Assembly (NCBI GenBank): GCA_020249925.1
Contig: JADCER010000003.1
Coordinates: 124,001 to 188,000, forward strand
DNA length: 64,000 nucleotides
From: Roseomonas sp.
GTDB taxonomy: Bacteria > Pseudomonadota > Alphaproteobacteria > Acetobacterales > Acetobacteraceae
Direction: 5' to 3'
Shown: positions 8,208-16,392 of the stretch, in pieces
Numbering within the stretch: the first letter of the stretch is position 1
How the letters are laid out: each line of letters starts with the position of its first letter
The notes under the pieces: model-generated
Seen by the model: only the letters and a program-made list of their open reading frames with translations
Told to the model about the DNA's origin: nothing
The model's database searches: none
Position numbers and translations under genes: made by a program

Positions 8208-8891
8208 TCAGCGCGCGATGGCCGCCGCCACGGCGCGGCCCAGAAAGACCAAGGGTTCAGTGCCATGCCGCGCCGGTAGGGCATTGGCATCCCGCGCGCC
8301 CAGCGCCAGCAGCATCAAGGGCTGCGCCGCCACCACCACGCGTACCAGCGCATCGCGCGCAATCAGCCCCCCCGCCTCGCCATGCAGCATATCGGCATCT
8401 TCAGGCTTGTCGCGCACCAGCACATCGCGCCCGCGCCCGAGCAATTTTTCAACCATGCCGCGCGGCAAGGGGCGCTGTTCCGGGCGCATCCATAACTGGC
8501 CGGGATTATCCGGCGGTTCCACACAAAGCGTGCAGCTCTCCAGCCCCAGCAGGTTGGGCCATTCCTGTGCCACGGTCTCCGGCGCATTGTCTGAACGCAT
8601 CAGCGCCAGCACCGCCAACCGCACGCGCGACACCAAACCAAGCCCCGCGCGTTCCGCGTCCAAAGCCAAGCGCAATTCCGCATCCAGCGCAGAAGCGCGT
8701 TCGCGTTCCGCGCCCAGCATCGCCGCCATATGATCGGTCAGCCCATCACCATGCACGCGCCGTGGTGGCGCCAGCGCCCGGTAAAGCTCCGGCCGTTCGG
8801 CGAGAAACCCAGGATGGGCGCGCAAGAATTCTTCCACCTCCTCAGCCGAGGGCCCGTTCGGGGCCTTCCCGTCAGAGGGTGGGTCGCTCAC
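8208..8891 (-). CDS. DUF484 family protein
   Basis: About 227 residues from a GTG at 8891 that overlaps the upstream transaldolase stop as GTGA; this is preferred to the upstream TTG at 8918, which would overlap by 31 bases. The protein opens with a disordered polar segment, then [26 protein letters not shown], the signature beginning of DUF484, and continues into a GAF-like region. Function unknown; the family is regularly encoded next to xerC. The three genes tal, DUF484 and xerC are packed with overlapping or touching ends and should be one transcript with coupled translation. Confidence 0.82.
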   Translation of the reverse strand: MSDPPSDGKAPNGPSAEEVEEFLRAHPGFLAERPELYRALAPPRRVHGDGLTDHMAAMLGAERERASALDAELRLALDAERAGLGLVSRVRLAVLALMRSDNAPETVAQEWPNLLGLESCTLCVEPPDNPGQLWMRPEQRPLPRGMVEKLLGRGRDVLVRDKPEDADMLHGEAGGLIARDALVRVVVAAQPLMLLALGARDANALPARHGTEPLVFLGRAVAAAIAR

Positions 8892-9544
8892 AGGATGCTT
8901 TGTCCTGTCTTTTTCCAATCCGCCAGAAACGCCTCCAGGCCCCGATCAGTGAGCGGATGCTTCAGCAATTGGCGGATCACATTGGGCGGCAGGGTCGCCA
9001 CATGCGCGCCCATCCTGGCGCTTTCAACAAGGTGAATGGGGTGGCGGATGGAAGCGACCAAAACCTCGGTGCGGATCGCGGGGTAATTGCGGTATATCTG
9101 CACAATGTCCGCAATCAGCCGCATGCCATCGGTCGCGATATCATCTAGCCGCCCGACAAAGGGGGAAATGAAGGCCGCACCCGCCTTGGCCGCCAGCAGC
9201 GCTTGGGCGGCGGAAAAGCAGAGCGTCACATTCACCGGGGTGCCTTCGGCAGCCAGCGTACGGCAGGCGATCAGACCGGCTTCCGTCAACGGCACCTTCA
9301 CGGCGACATTGGGCGCAATGGCGCGCAAGAAACGTCCTTCGGCCAGCATGCCGGCGGCATCCGTCGCGGTCACTTCGGCGCTGACGGGGCCAGGGGTGAT
9401 GGCGCAGATTTCGGCGATCACCTGCTTCATGTCACGGCCGGATTTGGCGATCAGCGAAGGATTGGTGGTCACCCCATCCACCATGCCCAATTCGGCGAGG
9501 GCACGGATTTCGGCGACTTCGGCGGTATCAACAAAGAACTTCAT
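8888..9544 (-). CDS. tal: Transaldolase / fructose-6-phosphate aldolase family
   Basis: 218 residues from the ATG at 9544 ([10 protein letters not shown]), the classical start of the short MipB/TalC-type transaldolases; the open frame further upstream carries no family sequence. Seen: [13 protein letters not shown] at 24-36 and the Schiff-base lysine Lys83 in [12 protein letters not shown], plus [14 protein letters not shown]. It transfers dihydroxyacetone units in the non-oxidative pentose phosphate pathway, or acts as an F6P aldolase; the two cannot be separated here. It is the first gene of the tal-DUF484-xerC unit and is divergent from priA, with about 100 bases between them. Confidence 0.9.
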   Translation of the reverse strand: MKFFVDTAEVAEIRALAELGMVDGVTTNPSLIAKSGRDMKQVIAEICAITPGPVSAEVTATDAAGMLAEGRFLRAIAPNVAVKVPLTEAGLIACRTLAAEGTPVNVTLCFSAAQALLAAKAGAAFISPFVGRLDDIATDGMRLIADIVQIYRNYPAIRTEVLVASIRHPIHLVESARMGAHVATLPPNVIRQLLKHPLTDRGLEAFLADWKKTGQSIL

Positions 9545-9647
9545 GAATTCCAATCCTGCATGGCGAAAGACGAAGCTTGGTCGGGGAATGGCGTTGCGCA
9601 GGCAAAAGCGCAAGCCTTCCAGTCGCAAATAAGCTAGATCATAGCCC

Positions 9648-11870
9648 ATGCCGGCCCCGTTGCGAAAGCAGTCCCTTTTGCCTGAAACAATTTCTTCAAG
9701 CTCTGTCAGGCGCTTGCGTGTGCTGCTGCCGCTACCGCTGGCGGATGCCTATGATTACCGGGCTGAAGGCGAGGCGCCGCCCCCCGGCAGCTTCGTCGCC
9801 GTGCCTTTGGGCGGACGGCAGGTGATTGGCGTGGTGTGGGATGATGCCGCCGATTCGACCCTGCCCGAGCATCGGCTGCGCCCCATCGCGGCCGTACTGG
9901 AAGCCCCGCCCATGCCGGAAAAGCTTCGCCGCTTCGTGGATTGGGTCGCGGCCTATACGCTTTCGCCCCGCGGTGCGGTGCTGCGCATGGCGATGAGTGT
10001 CCCTGCCGCCCTGGAAGCGCTGCCCCATCGCGCCGGCTGGTGCCGTGCTGATCCCTTGCCCGAAGCGCCGCGCCTGACCCCCGCACGCCAGCGCGTTCTG
10101 GCCGCGCTACCCTTGGGCGAGGTGCGGGCACCGGATGATCTGGCGCGCGATGCGGGCGTGGCACCCGCGGTGCTGCGCGGCATGGCCGATGCTGGCTTGC
10201 TGGTCCCCGGCCTGCTGCCACCGTTGGAAGACTTCCGCCCCCCCGATCTGGCGCGCCCCGGCCCGGTTTTGGATGCCGACCAGGCCGAGGCTGCCGCCTT
10301 GCTCCGCTCAGCCGTGGCGCAGGAGGCCTATAGCACCACGCTGCTTTCCGGCGTGACCGGTTCCGGCAAGACCGAGGTCTATTTCGAAGCCATCGCCGCA
10401 GCGCTGCAGGCCGGGCGGCAGGCCTTGGTTCTGCTGCCGGAAATCGCGCTCTCGGCGCAATGGCTGGATCGCTTCCGCGCCCGCTTTGGCACTGATCCCG
10501 CGTTGTGGCATTCGGAACTTTCCCCCCGCACGCGGCGCATCACCTGGCGCGCCGTGGCGGAAGGCCGCGCCCCCGTGCTGGTCGGCGCGCGCTCGGCGCT
10601 GTTCCTGCCCTTTCCCGATCTCGGCCTGATTGTGGTGGATGAGGAACACGAAACCGCCTTCAAGCAGGAAGACGGCGTGATCTATCACGCGCGGGACATG
10701 GCCGTGGTGCGCGCGCGCTTGTCGGACGCGGCATGCGTTTTGGTGAGTGCAACACCGTCGCTCGAAACCCTGACCAACGCCCGCGCCGGGCGCTACGCTG
10801 AATGTCATTTGGCCGCGCGCCACGGCGGCGCGGTCATGCCGGAAATTGGCTTGATAGACCTCAGGCGCGAAACCCCGCCGCGCGGGCGCTTCTTGAGCCC
10901 GGCCCTGGTGGCGGCGGTGGCGGAGACGCTCAAGCGCGGCGAACAGGCCATGCTGTTCCTGAACCGGCGCGGCTATGCGCCGCTCACGCTTTGCCGCGCC
11001 TGTGGCCATCGGCTGCGCTGCCCGAATTGCACGGCCTGGCTCGTGGAACACCGCGCCGCGCGGCGCCTGCAATGCCACCATTGCGGCCATGTGGAAGCGC
11101 CGCCGAGCCATTGCCCAAGCTGCGCCGCGCCGCATAGCACGGTGCCAATTGGGCCGGGCGTGGAGCGCGTATTGGAAGAAGCCGCGCTACTATTCCCAGA
11201 AGCGCGCCGCCTGGTCATGGCATCCGACACGCTCCCCGGCCCCGCAGCGGCCGCCGCAGCGGCAGAGGCGATTGAAAAGCGCGAGGTTGATCTGATCATC
11301 GGCACGCAAATTGTCGCCAAGGGCTGGCATTTTCCCTATCTGACGCTGGTTGGCGTGGTGGATGCCGATCTCGGCCTTGCCGGCGGTGATCTGCGCGCGG
11401 CGGAGCGCACCGTGCAGCTATTGCATCAGGTGGCGGGCCGCGCCGGCCGGGCGGAACATCCCGGCCGCGTTTTGCTGCAAAGTTTTTCGCCGGATCATCC
11501 GGTGATGCAGGCGCTGGTTTCCGGCGAATATGAAGCCTTCATGGCCGCCGAGGCCGAAGCGCGCCGGCCCGGTCATTGGCCGCCCTTTGGCCGACTGGCC
11601 GCGCTGATCGTGAGTTCCCCCGATGAAAAATCCGCGGATCGAGTCGCGCGCGATCTGGGACGCGCGGCACCGGCGGGGCAGGGGGTGGAGGTGCTCGGGC
11701 CCGCGCCCGCGCCGCTTGCCTTATTAAGGGGGCGGCATCGGCGGCGGCTCTTGCTCAAGGCGCGGCGCGATATTGGCGTGCAGCGGCTTTTGGGCGAATG
11801 GCTGGCCAGGGTGGATGTGCCCGGCAATGTCCGGGTGCAGGTGGATGTGGACCCGGTGGGGTTTTTGTAA
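9648..11870 (+). CDS. priA: Primosomal protein N' (replication restart helicase PriA)
   Basis: 740 residues. N-terminal 3'-DNA-binding domain about 20-110, winged-helix linker, then a superfamily 2 helicase with Walker A GVTGSGKT at 235-242, DEEH at 331-334 and SATPSLE (motif III). The zinc-binding insertion has the Cys pairs CRACG...CPNC...CHHCG...CPSC. The later helicase motifs [12 protein letters not shown] and QVAGRAGR are intact. It reloads the replisome at stalled forks. No clear ribosome site precedes the ATG at 9648, so the exact start is less certain than the identity. It converges on dksA. Confidence 0.95.
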   Translation: MPAPLRKQSLLPETISSSSVRRLRVLLPLPLADAYDYRAEGEAPPPGSFVAVPLGGRQVIGVVWDDAADSTLPEHRLRPIAAVLEAPPMPEKLRRFVDWVAAYTLSPRGAVLRMAMSVPAALEALPHRAGWCRADPLPEAPRLTPARQRVLAALPLGEVRAPDDLARDAGVAPAVLRGMADAGLLVPGLLPPLEDFRPPDLARPGPVLDADQAEAAALLRSAVAQEAYSTTLLSGVTGSGKTEVYFEAIAAALQAGRQALVLLPEIALSAQWLDRFRARFGTDPALWHSELSPRTRRITWRAVAEGRAPVLVGARSALFLPFPDLGLIVVDEEHETAFKQEDGVIYHARDMAVVRARLSDAACVLVSATPSLETLTNARAGRYAECHLAARHGGAVMPEIGLIDLRRETPPRGRFLSPALVAAVAETLKRGEQAMLFLNRRGYAPLTLCRACGHRLRCPNCTAWLVEHRAARRLQCHHCGHVEAPPSHCPSCAAPHSTVPIGPGVERVLEEAALLFPEARRLVMASDTLPGPAAAAAAAEAIEKREVDLIIGTQIVAKGWHFPYLTLVGVVDADLGLAGGDLRAAERTVQLLHQVAGRAGRAEHPGRVLLQSFSPDHPVMQALVSGEYEAFMAAEAEARRPGHWPPFGRLAALIVSSPDEKSADRVARDLGRAAPAGQGVEVLGPAPAPLALLRGRHRRRLLLKARRDIGVQRLLGEWLARVDVPGNVRVQVDVDPVGFL

Positions 11871-11875
11871 GTCCG

Positions 11876-11890
11876 GGGGCGTGATGCCCC
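11876..11890. terminator. Short GC hairpin between priA and dksA
   Basis: GGGGC (11876-11880), GTGAT loop, GCCCC (11886-11890) in the 25-base gap between the convergent genes. The stem is only 5 bases and has no T-run, so the assignment is weak. Confidence 0.3.
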
Positions 11891-11895
11891 AAGTC

Positions 11896-12312
11896 TCAAT
11901 CGTCGCGATGCACCCGTTCCATGCGTTCATGGCGCTCCTGCGCCTCGATCGTCATGGTGGCGATGGGCCGCGCTTCCAGCCGGCGGAGCGAAATCGGCTC
12001 CCCGCTCTCCTCGCAATAGCCATAGGTGCCGTGTTCAATCCGTTCCAAAGCCTGATCGATCTTGTTGATCAGCTTGCGCGACCGGTCCCGCGTGCGCAAT
12101 TCCAATGCCCGGTCCGTTTCCACTGAAGCGCGATCCGCAAGATCCGCTTCCGCTATGCCACCTTCCGAAAGGGATGAAAGCGTCTCACCCGCTTCGCGCA
12201 ACAAATCCTGCCGCCATCTGAGAAGTTTTTGTCTGAAGTATTCAAGTTGCAGCACATTCATGAACTCCTCGGAATCCGAGGGTCGGTAATCGGGCGGCAA
12301 TGTCACCAACAT
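11896..12312 (-). CDS. dksA: RNA polymerase-binding transcription factor DksA
   Basis: 138 residues. The N-terminal coiled-coil reaches into the polymerase secondary channel; the C-terminal globular domain contains YGYCEESGEPISLRRLEARPIATMTIEAQERHE. Of the four zinc-binding Cys of E. coli DksA only the first remains; the others are Ser or non-cysteine. Such Cys-poor DksA proteins occur and can work without zinc. The acidic tip is shifted in sequence but ADLADRAS is present. With ppGpp it resets transcription during starvation. The upstream gap to fliX (about 140 bases) contains a TATAGA that could be a -10 box. Confidence 0.9.
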   Translation of the reverse strand: MLVTLPPDYRPSDSEEFMNVLQLEYFRQKLLRWRQDLLREAGETLSSLSEGGIAEADLADRASVETDRALELRTRDRSRKLINKIDQALERIEHGTYGYCEESGEPISLRRLEARPIATMTIEAQERHERMERVHRDD

Positions 12313-12453
12313 ATCTTCTTCTTCCCCCGCCTTGCACTCGGTCTGGTGCGGTTCCTTGCTGAAACCTGCCCAGATGATTTAGCGGGGTTCTATACCCTAT
12401 TGCCTGGGCGCGCCAGGGGGCGATTTGCGACAAATATCTGACAAAGGCCGATT

Positions 12454-12861
12454 TCAGCTTTCAATGCCGCGCCGGGCCAATTCCAATCGGGCGCGCAGCG
12501 CAATGGCCTCAACCGCCTCAGCCAAGCCCGGATCGGCGGGCTTTTCGCCCTCGGTCAACCTGGCGAGTTCCTGCAGCCGCGCGGGATCGGCGCGGCCTTC
12601 CAGCAATTCCAATTGCAGCGCCTTCAATTCCTTCAGCATCTCCTCACCACGGCGAAAGGCGCGCGCATTGCGCTCCCCAGCCGGGGCTGATTCCTGCACC
12701 TGCAGCAGGCCAATGGCGGTCGCCGCCGATACCCCGGTGCTGGCATTGGCTTCGCGCGATTCCTCGGCGCCGCCACCCACACGAAAGCCGCCTGAGGCGC
12801 CGCGCGTTGACCGCGTCCCCGGCACATTGGTGCCGCCTGTCACGCCCCTGATAACGACCAT
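12454..12861 (-). CDS. fliX: Flagellar assembly regulator FliX
   Basis: 135 residues; resembles alphaproteobacterial FliX, which in Caulobacter couples basal-body assembly to late flagellar gene expression through FlbD. Seen: a Gly/Ser-rich N-terminus (RGVTGGTNVPGTRSTRGASGGFRVGG) and a charged helical C-terminal half with LKELKALQLELLEGR and AVEAIALRARLELARRG. It lies divergent from flgI, the same arrangement as in Caulobacter, which supports the call. A GAAGGAGGTC ribosome site precedes the ATG. No FlbD or other flagellar regulator is in the window. Confidence 0.8.
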   Translation of the reverse strand: MVVIRGVTGGTNVPGTRSTRGASGGFRVGGGAEESREANASTGVSAATAIGLLQVQESAPAGERNARAFRRGEEMLKELKALQLELLEGRADPARLQELARLTEGEKPADPGLAEAVEAIALRARLELARRGIES

Positions 12862-12951
12862 CTGACCTCCTTCTTCCGCCCTGTCCCGGCAGGCTCAGCC
12901 GGGACCCGGCAGGTTTTGCCGCCACGACTCGGCGAAGACACCGCTAAACCC

Positions 12952-12966
12952 TGGCACGGGCCTTGC
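12952..12966 (+). promoter_or_regulatory. Sigma-54 (RpoN) promoter for flgI
   Basis: TGGCAC (12952-12957), 5 bases, TTGC (12963-12966): the -24 GG and -12 GC are 10 bases apart, the required spacing. It sits 55 bases before the flgI start in the divergent fliX-flgI gap. Class II flagellar operons of Caulobacter relatives use sigma-54 with FlbD, so this fits well. An enhancer site was not identified. Confidence 0.75.
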
Positions 12967-13020
12967 CCTGATCCCGGAGAGACCGCCGCCCGTGATCGGG
13001 GTGGCTGCCGGAGACAGACC

Positions 13021-14142
13021 TTGACCCGTATAGCGCAAGCTCTCGCAAAAATCCTTACCGCCCTGGCCTTGGCGGCGTGTTTCGTTGCGCCGCCCGCCGC
13101 CGCCCAAATCCGCATCAAGGATATAGTGGATATGGAGGGCGTGCGCGACAACCAACTGGTAGGTTACGGCTTGGTCATTGGCCTGAATGGCACCGGGGAT
13201 CGCCTCAGAAGCTCGGTCTTTACCCGCCAATCGCTGGTCGGGATGTTGGAACGCCTCGGCGTCAATTCGCGCGATTTCGAACGCCAATTGGATACCAAGA
13301 ATATCGCCGCCGTGATGGTAACGGCGAATCTGCCGGCCTTTGCCCGCCCTGGGAGCCGGATTGATGTGGCCGTTTCCGCCCTTGGCGATGCCACCAACCT
13401 GACCGGCGGCACGCTTCTGGTGACGCCACTGCTGGGCGCTGATGGCGAGGTTTATGCGGTGGCGCAGGGCGCACTGGCAACGGGCGCGATTTCCGCCCGC
13501 GGCGCAGCGGCTTCCGTCACGCGCGGTGTGCCGACCGCCGGGCGCATTTCCAATGGCGCGATTGTGGAACGCGAAGTACCCTTCACCCTCGCCAATCGGG
13601 ACCGTATTCGGCTTGCGCTCCGCAACCCTGATCTGACCACGGCGCGGCGCATCGCGACCGCCATCAATACCGCGACGCGTCGCAATGTGGCGGTCGCGAC
13701 CGATCCGCGCACCGTCTCCGTCGCGCTGAATGGGCGCGATCCGGTGGCCTTTCTGACCGATATTGAAAGGCTGCGCGTTGAACCCGACCAGATCGCCCGC
13801 GTTGTGATTGATGAGGCGACGGGCACGATTGTCATGGGCGATGCGGTGCGCGTTTCCACGGTGGCCATTGCCCAGGGCAACCTGACCATCCGCATCACGG
13901 AAACCCCGCAGGTGAGCCAGCCCAATGCCTTCGCACAGGGACAGACCCAGGTGGTGCCGCGCACCGGCATTGAAATTGAAGACCAGTCTGATCGCCGCCT
14001 GGGCATTCTGCCGCAGAATGTCACCTTGCAGGAATTGGTACGCGGCCTGAACAGCCTGGGCGTTGGTCCGCGCGACCTGATTTCCATCCTGCAAGCCATC
14101 AAGGCCGCCGGCGCCTTGCAAGCTGATCTGGAGCTCCGCTGA
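13021..14142 (+). CDS. flgI: Flagellar P-ring protein FlgI
   Basis: 373 residues. The start is a TTG at 13021 preceded by CCGGAGA; it gives a normal signal peptide (about 1-28, ending PPAAA before QIRIKD), while the longer frame adds an unrelated N-terminus overlapping the sigma-54 promoter. Family hallmarks follow directly: RIKDIVDMEGVRDNQLVGYGLVIGLNGTGD, and near the end LVRGLNSLGVGPRDLISILQAIKAAGALQADLELR. FlgI forms the periplasmic P ring that supports the flagellar rod in peptidoglycan. Its stop overlaps the next start as TGATG, so flgI and the two following genes form one operon. Confidence 0.93.
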   Translation: MTRIAQALAKILTALALAACFVAPPAAAQIRIKDIVDMEGVRDNQLVGYGLVIGLNGTGDRLRSSVFTRQSLVGMLERLGVNSRDFERQLDTKNIAAVMVTANLPAFARPGSRIDVAVSALGDATNLTGGTLLVTPLLGADGEVYAVAQGALATGAISARGAAASVTRGVPTAGRISNGAIVEREVPFTLANRDRIRLALRNPDLTTARRIATAINTATRRNVAVATDPRTVSVALNGRDPVAFLTDIERLRVEPDQIARVVIDEATGTIVMGDAVRVSTVAIAQGNLTIRITETPQVSQPNAFAQGQTQVVPRTGIEIEDQSDRRLGILPQNVTLQELVRGLNSLGVGPRDLISILQAIKAAGALQADLELR

Positions 14143-14477
14143 TGTTGGATGCCAGCAATCTTGTTGCCCCGCAGCAGCGCGCGGTGCGCCCCCCGCAGGC
14201 CGGCGCCATGTCCGATGCCGCCATGCGCAAATCCGCCAAGGATTTCGAAACTCAGGCGCTGGGCTTCCTGCTGCAACCGATCTTCGCCACCGTGGATATG
14301 TCCAAATCCTCCTTCGGTGGTGGCGCGGCTGAGGCGCAATGGCGCCCCATGCTGGTTGAAGCCTTCGCGGCAGCCGCCGTGCGGGCCGGCGGTGTTGGCA
14401 TTGCCGATTCTGTTTATCGCGAATTGCTCCGTCAAAACGGAGCACAAACCCCCAATATGGGAGAGGCCCAACCATGA
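14142..14477 (+). CDS. flgJ: Rod-binding protein, FlgJ N-terminal domain type
   Basis: 111 residues, covering only the rod-binding domain of FlgJ (KDFETQALGFLLQPIF...GGGAAEAQWRPMLVEAFA, then GVGIADSVYRELLRQNG). The muramidase domain found in enterobacterial FlgJ is absent, as is usual in alphaproteobacteria, where a separate lytic enzyme is used. It acts as a cap or scaffold for rod assembly in the periplasm. The start overlaps the flgI stop and its end overlaps the next gene by 4 bases (ATGA), implying translational coupling. Confidence 0.85.
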   Translation: MLDASNLVAPQQRAVRPPQAGAMSDAAMRKSAKDFETQALGFLLQPIFATVDMSKSSFGGGAAEAQWRPMLVEAFAAAAVRAGGVGIADSVYRELLRQNGAQTPNMGEAQP

Positions 14478-14875
14478 TGGATGCGTTGTTGATCGCCGGC
14501 AAAAGGCTGGCGGATGCCCTGCGTGCCGAGAATGAGGCTTTGGCAAAGCTTGACCTTTCGCGCGCTGCGAAGCTCGCGGAAACCAAGATTGCCGCGGCCG
14601 ATGTCTTCGCCCAGGCCTATGCCGCCCAGGCCAAGCATGGCGCGCGCCCCGATGGCGCCATGCGCGAAGAAGCGCAAATGCTGACCCGCCAATTGGAAGA
14701 TCTGGGCAGCGAGAATCGCAAGCTGCTGGAACGCGCCATTTCGCTTCAGTCGCGCGTGATTGAAACCATCGCGACGGCCGCGCTGCCGCGCGTGGCCAAT
14801 CCTGGCTATGGGCCCCGCGGTTACCAGACGCCGCCGCGCCAGACGCCGGCGCTTGCGGTCGCCGCCCGCGCATAA
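14474..14875 (+). CDS. FlgN-like flagellar protein (putative export chaperone)
   Basis: 133 residues. The first ~105 residues are predicted to be long amphipathic helices rich in Ala, Glu, Lys and Leu (LIAGKRLADALRAENEALAKLDLSRAAKLAETK... and TRQLEDLGSENRKLLERAISLQSRVIETI), a pattern and length like FlgN, the cytosolic chaperone of the hook-filament junction proteins. The tail is Pro/Ala-rich. It is the last gene of the flgI operon. The FlgN assignment is by helix pattern and position, not by a strict motif, so moderate confidence. Confidence 0.6.
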   Translation: MMDALLIAGKRLADALRAENEALAKLDLSRAAKLAETKIAAADVFAQAYAAQAKHGARPDGAMREEAQMLTRQLEDLGSENRKLLERAISLQSRVIETIATAALPRVANPGYGPRGYQTPPRQTPALAVAARA

Positions 14876-14879
14876 AAAA

Positions 14880-14901
14880 CGCCCGGCGGTTATGCCGGGC
14901 G
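14880..14901 (-). terminator. Second intrinsic terminator after the ridA-like gene
   Basis: Perfect 8-base stem CGCCCGGC (14880-14887) / GCCGGGCG (14894-14901). Read on the minus strand it is followed at once by TTTTTT, the classic intrinsic form. It also lies just after the plus-strand flagellar operon and may stop it less efficiently. Confidence 0.8.
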
Positions 14902-14921
14902 TGTCCCTCAAGGTACAAAAA

Positions 14922-14946
14922 GGCGCTGGGGTTTCGCCCCGGCGCC
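14922..14946 (-). terminator. First intrinsic terminator after the ridA-like gene
   Basis: Stem of 10 (GGCGCTGGGG 14922-14931 / CCCCGGCGCC 14937-14946, one wobble), loop of 5, followed on the minus strand by TTTTT. It lies 16 bases after the ridA-like stop, in tandem with the next hairpin. Confidence 0.8.
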
Positions 14947-14961
14947 TTCATGCCTGCCGGA

Positions 14962-15312
14962 TCAGCGGCAGGCGGTGACCATGATTTCCACCAAATGGCG
15001 CGGATCGGCCATATTGGCTTCGACGCAAGCGCGCGCCGGGGCGCCACCGGCCGGCAGCCAGGCAGTCCAAAGCTCATTCATCGCGCCGCGATCGCGGATA
15101 TCCTTCAGCCAAATCTGGGCGGACAGCATGCGTGTCTTGTCCGTGCCATTGGCTTCCAGCGCGGCATCAATCTTCGCCAGCACTTCGGCCGTTTGGCCCT
15201 TGATGTCCTTGGAAAGATCATCAGCGGTGAGCCCCGCGAGGAAGACGAAGTTATGATATTCGACTGAGGTTGAGAGGATCTGGTTTGACCCTTGGCGATT
15301 GATCTTGCTCAT
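14962..15312 (-). CDS. RidA/YjgF family enamine/imine deaminase
   Basis: 116 residues, close to the usual ~125 of the RidA family, which hydrolyse reactive 2-aminoacrylate and related imines made by PLP enzymes. Seen: EYHNFVFLAGLTADDLSKDIKGQTAEVLAKIDAALEANGTDKTRML and the PARACVEAN segment with Arg94 in the position of the substrate-carboxylate arginine. N-terminal motif differs from archetypal RidA, so it may belong to one of the Rid subgroups with other substrates. It stands alone and is closed by two tandem terminators. Confidence 0.85.
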   Translation of the reverse strand: MSKINRQGSNQILSTSVEYHNFVFLAGLTADDLSKDIKGQTAEVLAKIDAALEANGTDKTRMLSAQIWLKDIRDRGAMNELWTAWLPAGGAPARACVEANMADPRHLVEIMVTACR

Positions 15313-15395
15313 TTCCGGCCTTTCAGAAGGGTTGGTCAGCGCCAGGCGCTGGCGCGATTACTAGAACAGAATTTCCCAGGCGCGAAATCGCTGGG

Positions 15396-16379
15396 TCAGG
15401 CCACCCAATAGGTGCTGCCCGATGCCGCCGCGCCGATCATGGCCTCAAACACCGCAACGCCATGGATGGCTTCTTCAAGCGGCAGCGGATAGGCGGGGCC
15501 GCCGGTGATGGCAGCGGCAAAAGCTGCAAGTTCAGCATGTTCGATATCGGTCTTAGGGAAATCCTTGACCCAGGCCTCACCCTCACGCGGGGTTAGGCTC
15601 AGCCTTTCATGCCCATTCAATTCCAGCGCCGCATCCGTGCCGTAAAGCGCGATGCGCCAGACCCGCGGCGCATAGGCCAGGGTCGCGAAGCAGCCAGTGG
15701 CGCCCGACGTGAAGGAGAATAGCCCCGCCGTCGTGTCATCCATGCCATTGGTGAGGGCGCGGGCGAGGGAGCGCACCGTCACCTCGGCAATTGGGCCGGC
15801 CAGATTGATCATCATGTCAATCATGTGAATGCCCATGCCGCCCATGCCGCCCAGCGGGCTTTCATGGGCGTCCGTGCGCCACATGCCGGGCTGATAGGAA
15901 AGTGCGCCCGGCCCGCTGAATTGGCCTTCCACATGCAGCAAAGTGCCAAGCGCCCCGGCGGCGATCAGCTTCTTCATCTCGGCCACCGCCGGCAGGAAGC
16001 GCCGATTATGGCCAAGCGCCATCACCACGCCGGCTTGTCGGCAGGCGGCTACGGCTGCTTCCGCACTTGCCTTCGTCATGGTGAAGGGTTTTTCGACAAA
16101 AACATGCTTGCCCGCGCGCGCCGCCGCAATGACCTGTTCGGCATGCATCTGATGCGGGGAGGCAATCACCACCGCCTTCACGCGCGGTTCCGACAGGATG
16201 GCATTCAGGTCGGGCAGGATTTTCACGCCCTGGCGCGCGGCCCATTCGGCGGCGCGTTCCGGCCGGCCCGTGCTGCCGGCAATGAAGCGGATGCCGGCAT
16301 CATTCCGGTTCTGCACACTATCAACCAGGGTCTGGCCCCAGCGCCCCATACCCACAATGGCCGCTTCAATCATTCTCAT
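15396..16379 (-). CDS. Gfo/Idh/MocA family oxidoreductase
   Basis: 327 residues. N-terminal Rossmann domain with VGMGRWG at 9-15 and the family EKP motif at 96-98 (HVFVEKPFT, Lys97). C-terminal alpha/beta domain includes GGMGGMGIHMIDMMINLAG, where the conserved His binds the substrate hydroxyl. These enzymes oxidise or reduce sugars, inositols or related compounds with NAD(P). The specific substrate is not predictable. It lies 13 bases downstream of an MFS transporter gene on the same strand, suggesting co-transcription. Confidence 0.85.
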   Translation of the reverse strand: MRMIEAAIVGMGRWGQTLVDSVQNRNDAGIRFIAGSTGRPERAAEWAARQGVKILPDLNAILSEPRVKAVVIASPHQMHAEQVIAAARAGKHVFVEKPFTMTKASAEAAVAACRQAGVVMALGHNRRFLPAVAEMKKLIAAGALGTLLHVEGQFSGPGALSYQPGMWRTDAHESPLGGMGGMGIHMIDMMINLAGPIAEVTVRSLARALTNGMDDTTAGLFSFTSGATGCFATLAYAPRVWRIALYGTDAALELNGHERLSLTPREGEAWVKDFPKTDIEHAELAAFAAAITGGPAYPLPLEEAIHGVAVFEAMIGAAASGSTYWVA

Positions 16380-16392
16380 GCCTCATTCAGAT

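Noticed and set aside
12862-12950. A sigma-54 promoter for fliX on the minus strand
   Set aside because: The best GG...GC pair has 11 bases between, not the required 10.
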